Of a DNA stretch of 64,000 bases, positions 19,160 to 28,723 are shown one piece after another; within the stretch, counting starts at the first letter, position 1, and each line of letters begins with the position of its first letter. This DNA comes from Massilia sp. 9I (GTDB lineage: Bacteria > Pseudomonadota > Gammaproteobacteria > Burkholderiales > Burkholderiaceae_D). The notes below the pieces were generated by a model that searched no databases, was not told where the DNA came from, and saw only the letters and a program-made list of their open reading frames with translations. The position numbers and the translations under genes were made by a program. Location: the NCBI RefSeq assembly GCF_902506415.1, contig NZ_LR733275.1:3139795-3203794 (forward strand). Direction: 5' to 3'.

Positions 19160-19906
19160 TTACTTCGCCTTCCCTTGGTTGGCCACGGCCGCCACGGCGG
19201 CGGCGATCGCTTCCTGGTCGCCCAGGTAGTAGTGCTTGATCGGCTTCAGGTTTTCGTCCAGCTCATAGACCAGCGGCTGGCCGTTCGGAATGTTCAGGCC
19301 GACGATGTCGCTGTCGCTGATGTTGTCCAGCATCTTGATGATGGCGCGCAGGCTGTTGCCGTGGGCCGAGATCAGGATCTTCTTGCCGGCGCGGATGGCC
19401 GGGGCGATTTCCTCGTCCCAGGCCGGCATCACGCGCGCCACGGTGTCCTTCAGGCATTCGGTCAGCGGGATTTGATCCTTCGCCAGACCGGCGTAGCGCG
19501 GGTCACCGAAGGAGGTGCGGTCGTCGCCTTCCTCGAGCGCCGGGGGCGGGGTGTCGTAGCTGCGGCGCCATACCAGCACCTGCTCGTCGCCGAACTTGGC
19601 TGCCGTTTCGCCCTTGTCCAGACCCTGCAGGGCGCCGTAGTGGCGCTCGTTCAGGCGCCAATCGTTCTTGATCGGCAGGTACATCATGTCCATCTCGTCC
19701 AGCGCCAGCCACAGGGTGCGGATCGCGCGCTTGAGCACCGAGGTGTAGGCCACGTCGAAGCTGAAACCGGCTTCCTTGAGCACGCGGCCGGCGCTCTTGG
19801 CCTCCTTGACGCCCTTCTCGGTCAGGTCGACGTCGGTCCAGCCGGTGAAGCGGTTTTCCAGGTTCCAGGTGGATTCGCCATGGCGCATGAATACGATTTT
19901 GTACAT
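19160..19906 (-). CDS. gpmA: 2,3-bisphosphoglycerate-dependent phosphoglycerate mutase
   Basis: 248 residues from the ATG at 19906 (AGAGAG upstream), the standard dPGM length; a longer in-frame start upstream is unnecessary. Catalytic His lies in [11 protein letters not shown] near residue 10, the second His in [11 protein letters not shown] around 183, and the [10 protein letters not shown] segment is typical. It interconverts 3- and 2-phosphoglycerate in glycolysis. Divergent from the rhodanese gene, with an 88-bp shared promoter region, and first of the gpmA-envC-ctpA-moeB run. Confidence 0.97.
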   Translation of the reverse strand: MYKIVFMRHGESTWNLENRFTGWTDVDLTEKGVKEAKSAGRVLKEAGFSFDVAYTSVLKRAIRTLWLALDEMDMMYLPIKNDWRLNERHYGALQGLDKGETAAKFGDEQVLVWRRSYDTPPPALEEGDDRTSFGDPRYAGLAKDQIPLTECLKDTVARVMPAWDEEIAPAIRAGKKILISAHGNSLRAIIKMLDNISDSDIVGLNIPNGQPLVYELDENLKPIKHYYLGDQEAIAAAVAAVANQGKAK

Positions 19907-19932
19907 AAGCTCTCTTTGGATAAAAGGTGCGA

Positions 19933-19963
19933 TTGAAATCCCGATCGGCATCTATTTTATAAT
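19933..19963 (+). promoter_or_regulatory. Sigma70-like promoter for rhodanese-grxC
   Basis: TTGAAA (19933-19938) and a perfect TATAAT (19958-19963) are spaced by 19 bp. The -10 box overlaps an in-frame ATG at 19962, which argues against that ATG as the rhodanese start and supports the GTG at 19995. Confidence 0.6.
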
Positions 19964-19994
19964 GCGCCGATTCAGTTCAACCAACGGAACCCTT

Positions 19995-20396
19995 GTGAAA
20001 TTCATTCTCGATAATATCTTCATCGTAGCGATCGCCGTGATTTCCGGTGGCGCCCTGCTCTGGCCGGCACTGGCTCCGCGCGGCAAACGCGCCACCCCGC
20101 TGCAGGCCACGCAGATGATCAACCGCGGCAAGACCCTCGTGCTGGACGTCAGGACTGCCGAAGAATTCGCGGCCAGCCACGTGCGCGACGCGAAAAACAT
20201 CCCGCTGGCAGACTTGGGCAACCGGATCGGCGAGCTGGAAAAGTCGAAGAACCGCACCGTGATCGTCGTCTGCCAGACCGGCGCCCGCGCCGACAAGGCC
20301 CTACGCCAGCTGCAGGCGGCGGGCTTCGAAGACGCCCACGCGCTCGAAGGCGGCCAGGCGGCCTGGGTCGCGGCCGGCTTGCCGGTGACCAAATAA
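19995..20396 (+). CDS. Membrane-anchored rhodanese-like sulfurtransferase, GTG start
   Basis: 133 residues from GTG. One N-terminal transmembrane helix (FILDNIFIVAIAVISGGALL) anchors a single rhodanese domain (about 35-130) with VLDVRTAEEFAASHVRDAKNIP and the active-site loop CQTGAR; the Cys is present, so sulfur transfer is possible. The domain orientation is uncertain but homologues usually face the cytoplasm. Followed 29 bp later by grxC, in the widespread betaproteobacterial order rhodanese-grxC-secB-gpsA opposite gpmA. Confidence 0.88.
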   Translation: MKFILDNIFIVAIAVISGGALLWPALAPRGKRATPLQATQMINRGKTLVLDVRTAEEFAASHVRDAKNIPLADLGNRIGELEKSKNRTVIVVCQTGARADKALRQLQAAGFEDAHALEGGQAAWVAAGLPVTK

Positions 20397-20425
20397 CGGA
20401 AGTAAGCAATCAGGAAGGAAGCACC

Positions 20426-20686
20426 ATGACCGCACACGTCGTTCTCTACCACACCGCCAGCTGCCCCTATTGCGTCCGCGCCGAGCGCCTGCTCGAAGCC
20501 AAGGGCGTGACCGACATCGAACGCATCCGCGTCGACCTCGATCCGGAGCAGCGCCAGATCATGATGCAGCGCACCGGCCGCCGCACCGTGCCGCAAATTT
20601 ATGTGGGCGAGACCCACGTCGGCGGCTTCGACGACCTGTACGCGCTCGACCAGGCAGGCCGCCTAGACCCGCTGCTGAACGGGTAA
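20426..20686 (+). CDS. grxC: Glutaredoxin 3
   Basis: 86 residues, start preceded by GGAAGGAAG. Thioredoxin-fold protein with the dithiol active site CPYC at 12-15, cis-Pro in RTVPQIYVGE and the GG(F)DD glutathione-binding turn (HVGGFDDLYAL). It reduces disulfides and mixed glutathione disulfides in the cytoplasm. Lies between the rhodanese and secB genes. Confidence 0.97.
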   Translation: MTAHVVLYHTASCPYCVRAERLLEAKGVTDIERIRVDLDPEQRQIMMQRTGRRTVPQIYVGETHVGGFDDLYALDQAGRLDPLLNG

Positions 20687-20823
20687 TAACGCCTTATTTG
20701 ACGGGCTTCGGGTGCGCGGCAGCGGGGGTATTGCGCGCCAGTTGATTTTGATACAATTGCCGTCGCGTTTGACCAAAGTTCCGGGACGGCGCGCCCGTCC
20801 ACCCACAATTTAGAAAGCGTTCC

Positions 20824-21282
20824 ATGTCTGACGAAAACCTGCAACCAGTATTCCAAATCCAACGCGTCTACCTGAAAGACATGTCGCTGGAACAACCGAA
20901 TTCGCCGTCGATCTTCCTCGAGCAGGAAGCCCCGACCATCGAAGTGTCGCTGGACGTCGGTGCTGAAAGCATCGCCGAGGGCATCTACGAGTCGACCGTG
21001 ACCATCACCGTCACCGCCAAGCTGAAGGACAAGGTTGCCTTCCTGGTCGAAGGCAAGCAGGCAGGCATCTTCGAAGCCCGCAACATCCCGGCCGAGCAGA
21101 TGGATCCGCTGCTGGGCATCGGCTGCCCGAACATCGTCTACCCGTACCTGCGCGCCAACATCGCTGACGTGATCAGCCGTGCTGGTTTCCCGCCGGTGCA
21201 CCTGGCCGAGATCAACTTCGAAGCCTTCTACCAGCAGCGCCAGCAGGCAATGGCCCAGGCTGCTACCACTCCGGCGCAATAA
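20824..21282 (+). CDS. secB: Protein-export chaperone SecB
   Basis: 152 residues, standard size. The conserved [15 protein letters not shown] segment near the N-terminus, the beta-sheet core ([25 protein letters not shown]) and [36 protein letters not shown] are all present. SecB forms tetramers that hold unfolded precursors and deliver them to SecA. A 137-bp gap upstream contains a possible -10 TACAAT, so secB may have its own promoter as well as readthrough from grxC. Confidence 0.98.
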   Translation: MSDENLQPVFQIQRVYLKDMSLEQPNSPSIFLEQEAPTIEVSLDVGAESIAEGIYESTVTITVTAKLKDKVAFLVEGKQAGIFEARNIPAEQMDPLLGIGCPNIVYPYLRANIADVISRAGFPPVHLAEINFEAFYQQRQQAMAQAATTPAQ

Positions 21283-21378
21283 GCTGTACCCATTCGCGGG
21301 CGCCGCAATCGAGCGGCGTTCGCGCCCCGGGCGTACCGGCCTCCGGCGCCCCGGATCACCCTGGTCCTTCGGCCCGCC

Positions 21379-21819
21379 ATGATTCCAATCCGTCTCCTTG
21401 CAAGCGTGCTCCTGCTGGTAGCACCGGCTGCGTTCGCCTTCGACTTCAAGAGCGTCGGCGCGGCCCCGGTGATCCTGTACGACACGCCTTCCAGCAAGGG
21501 CGCCCGCATGTACGTCGCGCCGCAGGGCATGCCGCTGCAGGTGCTGTCGAGCTATGGCGACTGGGTCAAGGTGCGCGACGCCAACGGCGACCTGGCCTGG
21601 ACGCCGGCCAAGGGCTTGAGCGCACGCCGCAACCTGGTGGTGCGCACGCCCGGCGCCAAGGTCTTTGCCGGCCCCGACGAAACCTCCGCCGTCCTGATGA
21701 CGGCCGACAAGGGCGTCGTGCTGGAACTGGTCGACCCCACCGCGCTCGCCTGGATCCGGGTTCGCCACCGCGACGGCATCGCCGGCTACGTGCGCGCCAA
21801 CGACGTCTGGGGCCTGTGA
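21379..21819 (+). CDS. Exported SH3-domain protein
   Basis: 146 residues. A signal peptide (cleavage near AFA, residue 21) precedes two bacterial SH3 (SH3b) repeats, about 25-85 ([50 protein letters not shown]) and 90-146. Such domains usually bind peptidoglycan or proteins in the periplasm; the precise role is unknown. It is placed between secB and gpsA, 22 bp before gpsA. Confidence 0.82.
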   Translation: MIPIRLLASVLLLVAPAAFAFDFKSVGAAPVILYDTPSSKGARMYVAPQGMPLQVLSSYGDWVKVRDANGDLAWTPAKGLSARRNLVVRTPGAKVFAGPDETSAVLMTADKGVVLELVDPTALAWIRVRHRDGIAGYVRANDVWGL

Positions 21820-21841
21820 TGCCGCGTTCTTTTTAATCTCC

Positions 21842-22873
21842 ATGCCAGAACAAAAAACACCATCCAAGATCACCGTCCTCGGCGCCGGCGCCTGGGGCAC
21901 GGCCGTGGCCATCGCCCTGGCCGCCCGCCACGACGTGCTGCTGTGGGGCCGTAATCCCGAGCAGATGGCCGAGACCCAGGCCGCGCGCGAGAACCTGCAC
22001 TATCTGAAGGGCTATCCGCTGCCGCCGGCCTTGCAGGTGAGCGCCGATTTCGAGGCCGCGCTGGCGCACGTGATCGATGCGAAGGAGAGCGAAGCGCCGC
22101 TCCTGATCCTGGCCTGCCCGGTGGCCGGCCTGCGTCCGCTGCTGGGGCAGCTGAAGGGCCGGAATGTGCCGAACGTGGTCTGGCTGTGCAAGGGTTTCGA
22201 AGCCGGCACCGGCCTGTTGCCGCACCAGGTGGTGGCCGAAGTGCTGGGCGATAGCGTTCCCGGCGCGGCCCTTTCAGGGCCTTCCTTTGCCCAGGAAGTG
22301 GCGCGCGCCCTGCCCTGCGCGCTGACCGTGGCCTCGACCTCGGCGCTACTCCGCGAACGCGTGGTGGCCGCGGCGCACGGCAACAATTTGCGCGTCTACG
22401 CCTGCGACGACATGGTCGGCGTGGAAGTGGGCGGCGCGGTGAAGAACGTGATGGCGATCGCCACCGGCGCGGCCGACGGCCTGGGCCTGGGGCTGAACGC
22501 GCGCGCGGCCCTGATCACGCGCGGCCTGGCCGAGATCACCCGCCTGGGCGTGCACCTGGGCGCGCAGCCCGGCACCTTCATGGGACTGACCGGCATGGGC
22601 GACCTGATCCTCACCTGCACCGGCGACCTGTCGCGCAACCGCCGCGTGGGACTGGCGCTGGCCCAGGGCAAGCAGCTGGACACCATCGTGGCCGAACTGG
22701 GTCACGTCGCGGAAGGCGTACCCTGTGCGAAGTCGGTGCGCGCGCTGGCGCGCAGGCTGGGAGTGGAAATGCCGATCACCGAGGCGGTGGCGGCGGTGCT
22801 GTTCGATGGGGTGGCGGCGACCCAGATGGCGCAGCAGCTGCTGGCGCGCGATCCGCGCGACGAGCTGGCCTGA
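21842..22873 (+). CDS. gpsA: NAD(P)+-dependent glycerol-3-phosphate dehydrogenase
   Basis: 343 residues. N-terminal dinucleotide-binding loop [12 protein letters not shown], substrate-site GPSFAQEVA, and the [35 protein letters not shown] block with the catalytic Lys. It makes glycerol-3-phosphate for phospholipids in the cytoplasm. No strong Shine-Dalgarno precedes the ATG, so translation may be coupled to the SH3 gene 22 bp upstream. Convergent with the cupin gene 25 bp downstream. Confidence 0.96.
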   Translation: MPEQKTPSKITVLGAGAWGTAVAIALAARHDVLLWGRNPEQMAETQAARENLHYLKGYPLPPALQVSADFEAALAHVIDAKESEAPLLILACPVAGLRPLLGQLKGRNVPNVVWLCKGFEAGTGLLPHQVVAEVLGDSVPGAALSGPSFAQEVARALPCALTVASTSALLRERVVAAAHGNNLRVYACDDMVGVEVGGAVKNVMAIATGAADGLGLGLNARAALITRGLAEITRLGVHLGAQPGTFMGLTGMGDLILTCTGDLSRNRRVGLALAQGKQLDTIVAELGHVAEGVPCAKSVRALARRLGVEMPITEAVAAVLFDGVAATQMAQQLLARDPRDELA

Positions 22874-22897
22874 GGGACCGGCCCGCCGGCGTTTGAT

Positions 22898-23272
22898 TCA
22901 ACTCGGGGCGCTGCTCGATTCGCCGGTCGGCCCGCCGGTCCGGACGGCGCCCAGCAGGATGGTCATCAGGGCCACCGCATCCTGGTTGGCGCGGATCGCA
23001 TGCGGCACGCCGCCCTCCAGGTACACCATCTCGTTCGGCCGCAGGATGGTCGTGCGTCCATAGGCGTCGAACGCGATTTCCCCTTCCAGGCATACCAGGG
23101 TCATCTCGCCTTCGACCCAGTGCTCGGGCATCGGCTTTTCCTTCGGCACCACCAAGCGGATCAATTCCATATGATCGGTCTTGGCGAGCGCGATCGACGT
23201 GAAATGGGCGATGTCGTCGTCGCCGCGCTGTAATGCGATGCGTTCGCCCGAAACTGCGTGTTGCAAGGCCAT
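22898..23272 (-). CDS. Small cupin-domain protein
   Basis: 124 residues with AAGGAGGGG before the ATG. A single cupin beta-barrel with PMPEHWVEGEMTLVCLEGEIAF (motif 1, with fewer His than classical cupins) and LRPNEMVYLEGGVPHAIRANQDA (motif 2). The function cannot be assigned. It is the last gene of a minus-strand run mscL-protease-DUF2461-cupin with gaps of 3-18 bp. Confidence 0.8.
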   Translation of the reverse strand: MALQHAVSGERIALQRGDDDIAHFTSIALAKTDHMELIRLVVPKEKPMPEHWVEGEMTLVCLEGEIAFDAYGRTTILRPNEMVYLEGGVPHAIRANQDAVALMTILLGAVRTGGPTGESSSAPS

Positions 23273-23287
23273 GTCGCCCCTCCTTAT

Positions 23288-23986
23288 TTATTCGGTTGAT
23301 TCCTCTTCTTCGCGCTGCGGCACGCTGCGCAGCCAGGTGACCAGCGCGAACGCATCCTTCATGCCGCTTGCCAGCTGCGGCACCAGCAGTTCCGGCGCAT
23401 TCAGCAGCAGCGGCACCTCGATCCACACGAAATAGCTCTTGAGCTTGAGGTATTCCACCAATGGGTGGTTCGGATCGACGCCCTTGGGCGGCCGTTGCAG
23501 CACGTCTTCGAACTGCAGGTCACCGTAGGTCGCGCGGAGATGCTTATTCTTCAACATTTTGCTGAAGCCTGTCGCATCGTTGACCACGTGTTCGCGGATC
23601 GCCTTGAGCCGGTGCGCCGGCGGCAGGTACTCGCCTGCGCCGAACAGCAGCTTGCCGTCGGCTTCGATGTGGAAGTAGTAGGTGGGACCGCCCGCCGCGC
23701 TGGGACGGCGCTTGTTCAGGGGCGCGATGCCGGCCGAGAAATGGGTCTTGTAGGGCCGCTTGTCCTTGGCGAAGCGCACGTCGCGGTGAATGCGGAACAG
23801 GGCTTTCTTGGGATCGCAGCCGGCCACCTGTTTATCGAAGCTACCCAGCTCTTGAATGAGTTCGGTGACGACCTGGAGGAATTCCGCGCGCAGGATGTCG
23901 TAGCGCGGTTTGTTCCACAGGAACCAGGGGCGGTTGTTGTTTTCGCTGAGCTCGCTTAAGAATTGCGTCAGGTCACGCAGGTGCAT
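23288..23986 (-). CDS. DUF2461 family protein
   Basis: 232 residues, complete. It shows the DUF2461 layout: an N-terminal FLSELSENNNRPWFLWNKPRYD block, FRIHRDVRFAKDKRPYKTHFSAGI in the middle and a C-terminal segment with YFVWIEVPL. The family is widespread in bacteria but of unknown function. It sits between a DegS-like protease and a cupin gene in the same operon. The C-terminus ends in an acidic tail. Confidence 0.85.
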   Translation of the reverse strand: MHLRDLTQFLSELSENNNRPWFLWNKPRYDILRAEFLQVVTELIQELGSFDKQVAGCDPKKALFRIHRDVRFAKDKRPYKTHFSAGIAPLNKRRPSAAGGPTYYFHIEADGKLLFGAGEYLPPAHRLKAIREHVVNDATGFSKMLKNKHLRATYGDLQFEDVLQRPPKGVDPNHPLVEYLKLKSYFVWIEVPLLLNAPELLVPQLASGMKDAFALVTWLRSVPQREEEESTE

Positions 23987-24004
23987 GGTTGTCCGAAGAA
24001 GGGG

Positions 24005-25216
24005 TTATTGGGGCTGGCGCGGCCGCTTGCCGACGGTGACGTCGAGCGTGGACTCGCGGTTCTTGCGCAGGATGCGCAGCGGCGCCTTTTCGCCCGGCTC
24101 GAGCTGGGCGATCAGGTTGAGCATCTCGCTGGTATTGGCGACCATCTTGCCGCCCACCGCGACCAGGATGTCGCCCGGCTGCATCCCGGCGCGGTCGGCC
24201 GGCCCGCCGCGCACCACGCCGGCGATGATGGCGCCGCTCGAGCGGCCAAGGCCAAAGCTTTCGGCCAGTTCCGGCGTGATGTCCTGCGATTCGATGCCGA
24301 TCCAGCCGCGCACCACCTGGCCGTGCTTGACGATGGAATCGAGCACGGTCTTGGCGGTGCTGACCGGGATGGCGAAACCGATGCCGACCGAGCCGCCGGT
24401 CTGCGAATAGATGGCCGAATTGATCCCCAGCAGATGCCCGTTGGTGTCGACCAGGGCCCCGCCCGAGTTGCCGAAGTTGATCGCGGCGTCGGTCTGGATG
24501 AAATTCTCGAAATGGTTGATGTGCAGGTTATTGCGTCCCAGCGCAGAGATGATGCCGAGCGTGACGGTCTGGCCCACGCCGAAGGGATTGCCGATGGCCA
24601 GCACCACGTCGCCCACCCGGGCCTGGTCGGGGTCGCCCAGCACCATCACCGGCAGCTTGCGCTCCGCGATGCGGATCACGGCCAGGTCGGTCTCGGGATC
24701 GGTGCCGACGATGGTGGCCGCCGCCTTGCGGCCGTCGGCCAGGCCGACCTCGATGATGTCGGCGCCTTCGACCACGTGGTTGTTGGTCAGGATGTAGCCG
24801 TCGCCGCTGACGATCACGCCCGAACCCAGGCTGGCCATCTGCTCGTCGGGTGGCATCCGGTCGCCGAAGAAGCGGCGGAAGAAGGGGTCCTTCAGCAGCG
24901 GATGCGTTTCGCGCGAGGCCTTGCTGGTGAGGATGTTGACCACGGCCGGCATGGCGCGCCCGGCCGCTTCGCGGTAGCTGCCGCTGGCCGGCAGGCTGGG
25001 CGCCTGCAGCACCGGCACCGCGCTGCCGGCCGGGCCGATGGCGACCTGGGTCGGGGCGCGCTGCAGCCACTCGGGGCGCATGGTGGAGATCACGAAGTAC
25101 AGCGCCAGCGCGACCGTGACGGCCTGCGCGAACAGCAGCCACAGGCGCTTGAGGCCACCGGGCTGGCGCCGCGGGCGCGTGCCCGGCGGCTTGAGTTCAT
25201 GGACGCTGTCGTTCAC
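24005..25216 (-). CDS. DegS/HtrA-type membrane-anchored serine protease, GTG start
   Basis: 403 residues from GTG, directly after the mscL stop (3 bp). An N-terminal transmembrane helix (about 25-45) follows a basic tail, so the protease domain is periplasmic. The catalytic triad is His147 (LTNNHVVEG), Asp177 (DPETDLAVIR) and Ser251 (INFGNSGGALVD). One PDZ domain follows (about 290-385). One PDZ plus a TM anchor is the DegS layout, which would act in envelope stress sensing by cleaving RseA; no rseA/rpoE genes are nearby, so this role is an inference. Confidence 0.92.
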   Translation of the reverse strand: MNDSVHELKPPGTRPRRQPGGLKRLWLLFAQAVTVALALYFVISTMRPEWLQRAPTQVAIGPAGSAVPVLQAPSLPASGSYREAAGRAMPAVVNILTSKASRETHPLLKDPFFRRFFGDRMPPDEQMASLGSGVIVSGDGYILTNNHVVEGADIIEVGLADGRKAAATIVGTDPETDLAVIRIAERKLPVMVLGDPDQARVGDVVLAIGNPFGVGQTVTLGIISALGRNNLHINHFENFIQTDAAINFGNSGGALVDTNGHLLGINSAIYSQTGGSVGIGFAIPVSTAKTVLDSIVKHGQVVRGWIGIESQDITPELAESFGLGRSSGAIIAGVVRGGPADRAGMQPGDILVAVGGKMVANTSEMLNLIAQLEPGEKAPLRILRKNRESTLDVTVGKRPRQPQ

Positions 25217-25219
25217 CTG

Positions 25220-25630
25220 TTACTTTCTCAACGAATCGCGGATGTCGCGCAGCAGCAGGATCTCTTCCTTCTCGGCCGCCGTAGGCGCCTCGCTTGGCCC
25301 GCGCAGGCGGTTCACCACGCGCACCATCTGGAAGATGACAAAGGCGAGCAGGACGAAGTTCAAGAGGATGGTCAAAAAATTACCGTAAGCGAGGACGGCG
25401 CCGGCTTTTTGCGCTTCCGCCAGCGGCAAATGCGTGCCCTGGCCGTTCAGGGGCAGGTAGTAATTAGCGAAATCGAGGCCGCCAAACAACATCCCGATCG
25501 GCGGCATGATCACATCCTTGACGAGCGAATCGACGATGCGCCCAAAGGCGCCGCCGATGATCACGCCGACCGCAAGATCGACGACGTTGCCGCGCATTGC
25601 GAACGTTTTGAACTCTCCCAGCATGGACAT
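25220..25630 (-). CDS. mscL: Large-conductance mechanosensitive channel MscL
   Basis: 136 residues from the ATG at 25630, chosen because GGGGAAG lies 2-3 nt further from it than from the alternative two codons later; longer starts upstream add non-homologous residues. Two transmembrane helices (about 14-45 and 75-100) flank the periplasmic loop; the conserved pore segment [21 protein letters not shown] is intact. MscL opens under membrane tension to release solutes in osmotic downshock. First gene of the mscL-protease-DUF2461-cupin run and divergent from petA. Confidence 0.96.
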   Translation of the reverse strand: MSMLGEFKTFAMRGNVVDLAVGVIIGGAFGRIVDSLVKDVIMPPIGMLFGGLDFANYYLPLNGQGTHLPLAEAQKAGAVLAYGNFLTILLNFVLLAFVIFQMVRVVNRLRGPSEAPTAAEKEEILLLRDIRDSLRK

Positions 25631-25788
25631 CGCTTCCCCTTTCATTGTTATTGAGTCAAGCGGATTCATGATACCGCAAGCCCGTTTGCTGCGGATGCAC
25701 ACACGCTTTTCGGGTCTAAGGAGACACGGATATTCCGTGTGGATGTGTCCGCTTGATAATTTTTTTCCAATCGGTATTGCCCTTCACA

Positions 25789-25794
25789 TATAAT
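25789..25794 (+). promoter_or_regulatory. Consensus -10 box upstream of petABC
   Basis: Perfect TATAAT 63 bp before the petA ATG; the best -35 candidate is only TTCCAA at 18 bp spacing. The region is AT-rich compared with its surroundings and lies between divergent mscL and petA. Confidence 0.45.
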
Positions 25795-25856
25795 TTTGTG
25801 TTGCTGGAAGCTCTTTATTAATTCTTAAGATTCGTTTTTCACGGAGTGGGGTTGGT

Positions 25857-26471
25857 ATGAGTAATGAAAAGCAGGTCGATTCAGGCCGGCGCGGGCTGCT
25901 CGTCGCAACATGCGCGGCAGGCGGCGTCGTCGGGGTATCTACGGCGGGAGTTCTCGTCAGCACCTTCCAGCCGTCGGAGCGCGCGAAAGCCGCCGGCGCC
26001 CCGGTCGAGGTCGACATCTCCGACGTCAAGCCAGGCGAAATGAAAGTGGTCGAATGGCGCGGCAAGCCGGTGTGGATCCTGCGCCGCACGCCCGAGATGC
26101 TGGCCACCCTGGAAAAGGACAGCGCCGAACTGGCCGATCCGAACTCCGAAAAAGAGTACCAGCTGCCCACCCCGGAATATGCCCGGAACCCGTTCCGCGC
26201 CCGCCAGGAGCACAAGGACGTGCTGGTGGCGGTCGGCATCTGTTCCCACCTGGGCTGCTCGCCGTCCTCGCGCCTGGCGTCGGGACCGCAGCCGAACCTG
26301 CCCGACAACTGGCCGGGCGGCTTCCTGTGCCCTTGCCACGGCTCGACCTTCGACCTGTCGGCACGCGTGTTCAAGAACAAGCCGGCGCCGACCAACATGG
26401 ATGTTCCCCCTTACATGTACCTGTCCGATAACAAGATCGTGATCGGCAAAGACGAGAAAGGCGAGGCATAA
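25857..26471 (+). CDS. petA: Ubiquinol-cytochrome c reductase Rieske iron-sulfur subunit
   Basis: 204 residues. A twin-arginine-like N-terminus (SGRRGLLVATCAAGGVVGV) is followed by a transmembrane anchor and the Rieske domain. Cluster ligands are C129 and H131 (CSHLGC, with disulfide C134) and C158 and H161 (CPCHGSTF, with disulfide C160). It carries electrons from ubiquinol to cytochrome c1 on the periplasmic face. First gene of petABC, one base before petB. Confidence 0.98.
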   Translation: MSNEKQVDSGRRGLLVATCAAGGVVGVSTAGVLVSTFQPSERAKAAGAPVEVDISDVKPGEMKVVEWRGKPVWILRRTPEMLATLEKDSAELADPNSEKEYQLPTPEYARNPFRARQEHKDVLVAVGICSHLGCSPSSRLASGPQPNLPDNWPGGFLCPCHGSTFDLSARVFKNKPAPTNMDVPPYMYLSDNKIVIGKDEKGEA

Positions 26472-26472
26472 C

Positions 26473-27888
26473 ATGGGCGGCCCATTCAAAGAAACCCAGG
26501 TTCCGGCCAACGCACCGGTCGGCACCAAGGCCCTGGCCTGGGTCGACGACCGCTTCCCGCTGTCGAAGCTGTGGAACGACCAGTGGGGCAAGTACTACGC
26601 TCCCAAGAACTTCAACGTCTGGTACCTGTTCGGCTCGCTGGCGATGCTGGTGCTGGTGCTGCAGATCGTCACCGGCATCTTCCTGACCATGCACTACAAG
26701 CCGGACGCCAACCTGGCCTTCGGTTCGGTCGAATACATCATGCGCGAAGTGCCGTGGGGCTGGCTGGTGCGCTACATGCACTCGACCGGCGCCTCGATGT
26801 TCTTCATCGTGGTCTACCTGCACATGGCGCGCGGCCTGATGTACGGTTCCTACCGCAAGCCGCGCGAGCTGATCTGGCTGTTCGGCTTCGCGATCTTCCT
26901 GTGCCTGATGGCCGAAGCCTTCTTCGGCTACCTGCTGCCATGGGGCCAGATGTCCTACTGGGGCGCCCAGGTGATCGTCAACCTGTTCGGTGCGATCCCC
27001 GTGATCGGCCCGGACCTGTCGCTGTGGATCCGCGGCGACTACGTCGTGTCGGACGCAACCCTGAACCGCTTCTTCGCCTTCCACGTCATCGCCCTGCCGC
27101 TGGTCATCCTCGGCCTGGTCGCCGCCCACCTGATCGCGCTGCACGAAGTCGGCTCGAACAACCCGGACGGCATCGAGATCAAGGACAACCTGGACGCCAA
27201 CGGCCATCCGGTGGACGGCATCATGTCGCACCCGTACTACTCGACCAAGGACTTCTTCGGCGTGTCGGTATTCCTGCTGATCTTCTCGGCAGTCGTGTTC
27301 TTCGCGCCTGAGATGGGCGGCTACTTCCTGGAATACAACAACTTCCTGCCGGCCGACTCGATGAAGACCCCGCCGCACATCGCGCCGACCTGGTACTTCA
27401 CCCCGTTCTACTCGGTGCTGCGCGCCACCACCGCCGACTTCATGTACGTGCTGATGGCCGCGGTCGCCGCCTACGTCGTGTTCATCTGGCTGAAATCGCG
27501 CCTGGCCTACAAGACCAAGATCGTGGTCGCCATCATCGGCCTGGTCCTGATCGTCGGCATGCTGCCGCAGGTGCTGGATGCGAAGTTCTGGGGCGTGGTG
27601 CTGTTCGGTTCCTCGGTAGTGATCATCGCCCTGCTGCCGTGGCTCGACCACTCGCCGGCGCGCTCGATCCGCTACCGTCCGGACTGGCACAAGTGGGTGT
27701 ACGTGGTGTTCGGCCTGTGCTTCGTGGCCCTGGGCTACCTGGGCACCCAGCTGCCGACCCCGGCCTACACCATCATTTCGCAAGTGGCGACCCTGCTGTA
27801 CTTTGCGTTCTTCCTGTTGATGCCGTGGTGGAGCACGATGGGCCGGTTCAAGCCGGTCCCGACGCGCGTTACCTTCACGCCACACTAA
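26473..27888 (+). CDS. petB: Cytochrome b subunit of the bc1 complex
   Basis: 471 residues with GAGG upstream of ATG. Eight or more transmembrane helices; the four haem-b His ligands fall in the helix B and D segments (MHSTGASMFFIVVYLHMARG and FHVIALPLVILGLVAAHLIALHEVG). The Qo-site PEW-like motif appears as FAPEMGGYFLEYNNF. It oxidises ubiquinol in the inner membrane. Second gene of petABC. Confidence 0.98.
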   Translation: MGGPFKETQVPANAPVGTKALAWVDDRFPLSKLWNDQWGKYYAPKNFNVWYLFGSLAMLVLVLQIVTGIFLTMHYKPDANLAFGSVEYIMREVPWGWLVRYMHSTGASMFFIVVYLHMARGLMYGSYRKPRELIWLFGFAIFLCLMAEAFFGYLLPWGQMSYWGAQVIVNLFGAIPVIGPDLSLWIRGDYVVSDATLNRFFAFHVIALPLVILGLVAAHLIALHEVGSNNPDGIEIKDNLDANGHPVDGIMSHPYYSTKDFFGVSVFLLIFSAVVFFAPEMGGYFLEYNNFLPADSMKTPPHIAPTWYFTPFYSVLRATTADFMYVLMAAVAAYVVFIWLKSRLAYKTKIVVAIIGLVLIVGMLPQVLDAKFWGVVLFGSSVVIIALLPWLDHSPARSIRYRPDWHKWVYVVFGLCFVALGYLGTQLPTPAYTIISQVATLLYFAFFLLMPWWSTMGRFKPVPTRVTFTPH

Positions 27889-27914
27889 TCGGACCAGAGC
27901 ACAAGGACACCAAC

Positions 27915-28676
27915 ATGAAATTTGCGAAGAAACTGATCGCCGTCCTGGCACTGGTGCCGGGACTGGCATTCGCCTCCGAGGGAGGCTTCCCGCTGGAGCG
28001 CGCGCCGGATCGCCACGACCTGTCGTCGCTGCAGAACGGCGCCAAGCTGTTCATCAACCACTGCCTGAACTGCCACTCGGCCTCGAGCATGCGCTACAAC
28101 CGCCTGCGCGACCTCGGCCTGTCGGAAGAGCAGATCAAGAGCAACCTGTTGTTTTCGCAAGACAAGGTTGGCGGCATGATGACGACCGCGATGCGCCCGG
28201 ACGACGCCAAGGCCTGGTTCGGCGCGGTGCCGCCGGACCTGTCGGTGATCGCGCGCGCGAAATCGTCGCCTTCGGGCACCGGCGCGGACTACCTGTACAC
28301 CTACCTGCGCTCCTTCTACAAGGATGACGCCCGCCCGACCGGCTGGAACAACATGGTGGTGCCGAACGTGGCGATGCCGCACGTGATGTGGCAGCAGCAG
28401 GGCGTGCGCCAGGCGAAATTCCAGGAAGTGCCGGACCCGCACGAACATGGCAAGATGATCCACAAGTTCGCCGGTTTCGAGCAAGTCACCCCGGGCACGA
28501 TGAGCTCCCAGGAGTTCGACACCGCCACCGCCGACCTGGTTGCATACTTGAGCTGGATGGCTGAGCCAGCGCAAGGCCAAAGGAAGAAGTTGGGCGTAAT
28601 TGTGTTGATCTTCCTGTCGATTTTCGCCTTCCTGGCCTGGCGCCTGAATGAATCGTACTGGAAAGAAGTGAAGTAA
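27915..28676 (+). CDS. petC: Cytochrome c1
   Basis: 253 residues from the ATG at 27915 (AAGGA upstream), giving a signal peptide cleaved at AFA-SEGG (residue 20/21). The haem-binding CLNCH is C50-C53-H54, and the axial Met lies in NVAMPHVMWQ or nearby. A C-terminal transmembrane anchor (LGVIVLIFLSIFAFLAWRL) holds it in the inner membrane. It passes electrons from the Rieske protein to soluble cytochromes. The bc1 complex here consists of three subunits. Confidence 0.97.
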   Translation: MKFAKKLIAVLALVPGLAFASEGGFPLERAPDRHDLSSLQNGAKLFINHCLNCHSASSMRYNRLRDLGLSEEQIKSNLLFSQDKVGGMMTTAMRPDDAKAWFGAVPPDLSVIARAKSSPSGTGADYLYTYLRSFYKDDARPTGWNNMVVPNVAMPHVMWQQQGVRQAKFQEVPDPHEHGKMIHKFAGFEQVTPGTMSSQEFDTATADLVAYLSWMAEPAQGQRKKLGVIVLIFLSIFAFLAWRLNESYWKEVK

Positions 28677-28686
28677 ATTCGCTTTC

Positions 28687-28715
28687 ATTGCCCGGTTGGC
28701 TATAATACGGGCAAT
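28687..28715 (+). terminator. petC terminator containing the sspA -10 box in its loop
   Basis: ATTGCCCG (28687-28694) and CGGGCAAT (28708-28715) form an 8-bp stem followed by CATTTTT. The loop contains a perfect TATAAT (28701-28706), the probable -10 of sspA. The two signals therefore overlap completely. Confidence 0.55.
28701..28706 (+). promoter_or_regulatory. -10 box of sspA
   Basis: TATAAT with a GC-rich discriminator (ACGGGCA) downstream, 70 bp before the sspA start. The -35 at 17 bp spacing is poor (TTCGCT). Confidence 0.5.
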
Positions 28716-28723
28716 CATTTTTC

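Noticed and set aside
19962..19994. An upstream ATG start for the rhodanese gene
   Set aside because: The ATG lies within the TATAAT -10 box, so it would not be transcribed; the GTG at 19995 opens directly on the membrane anchor.
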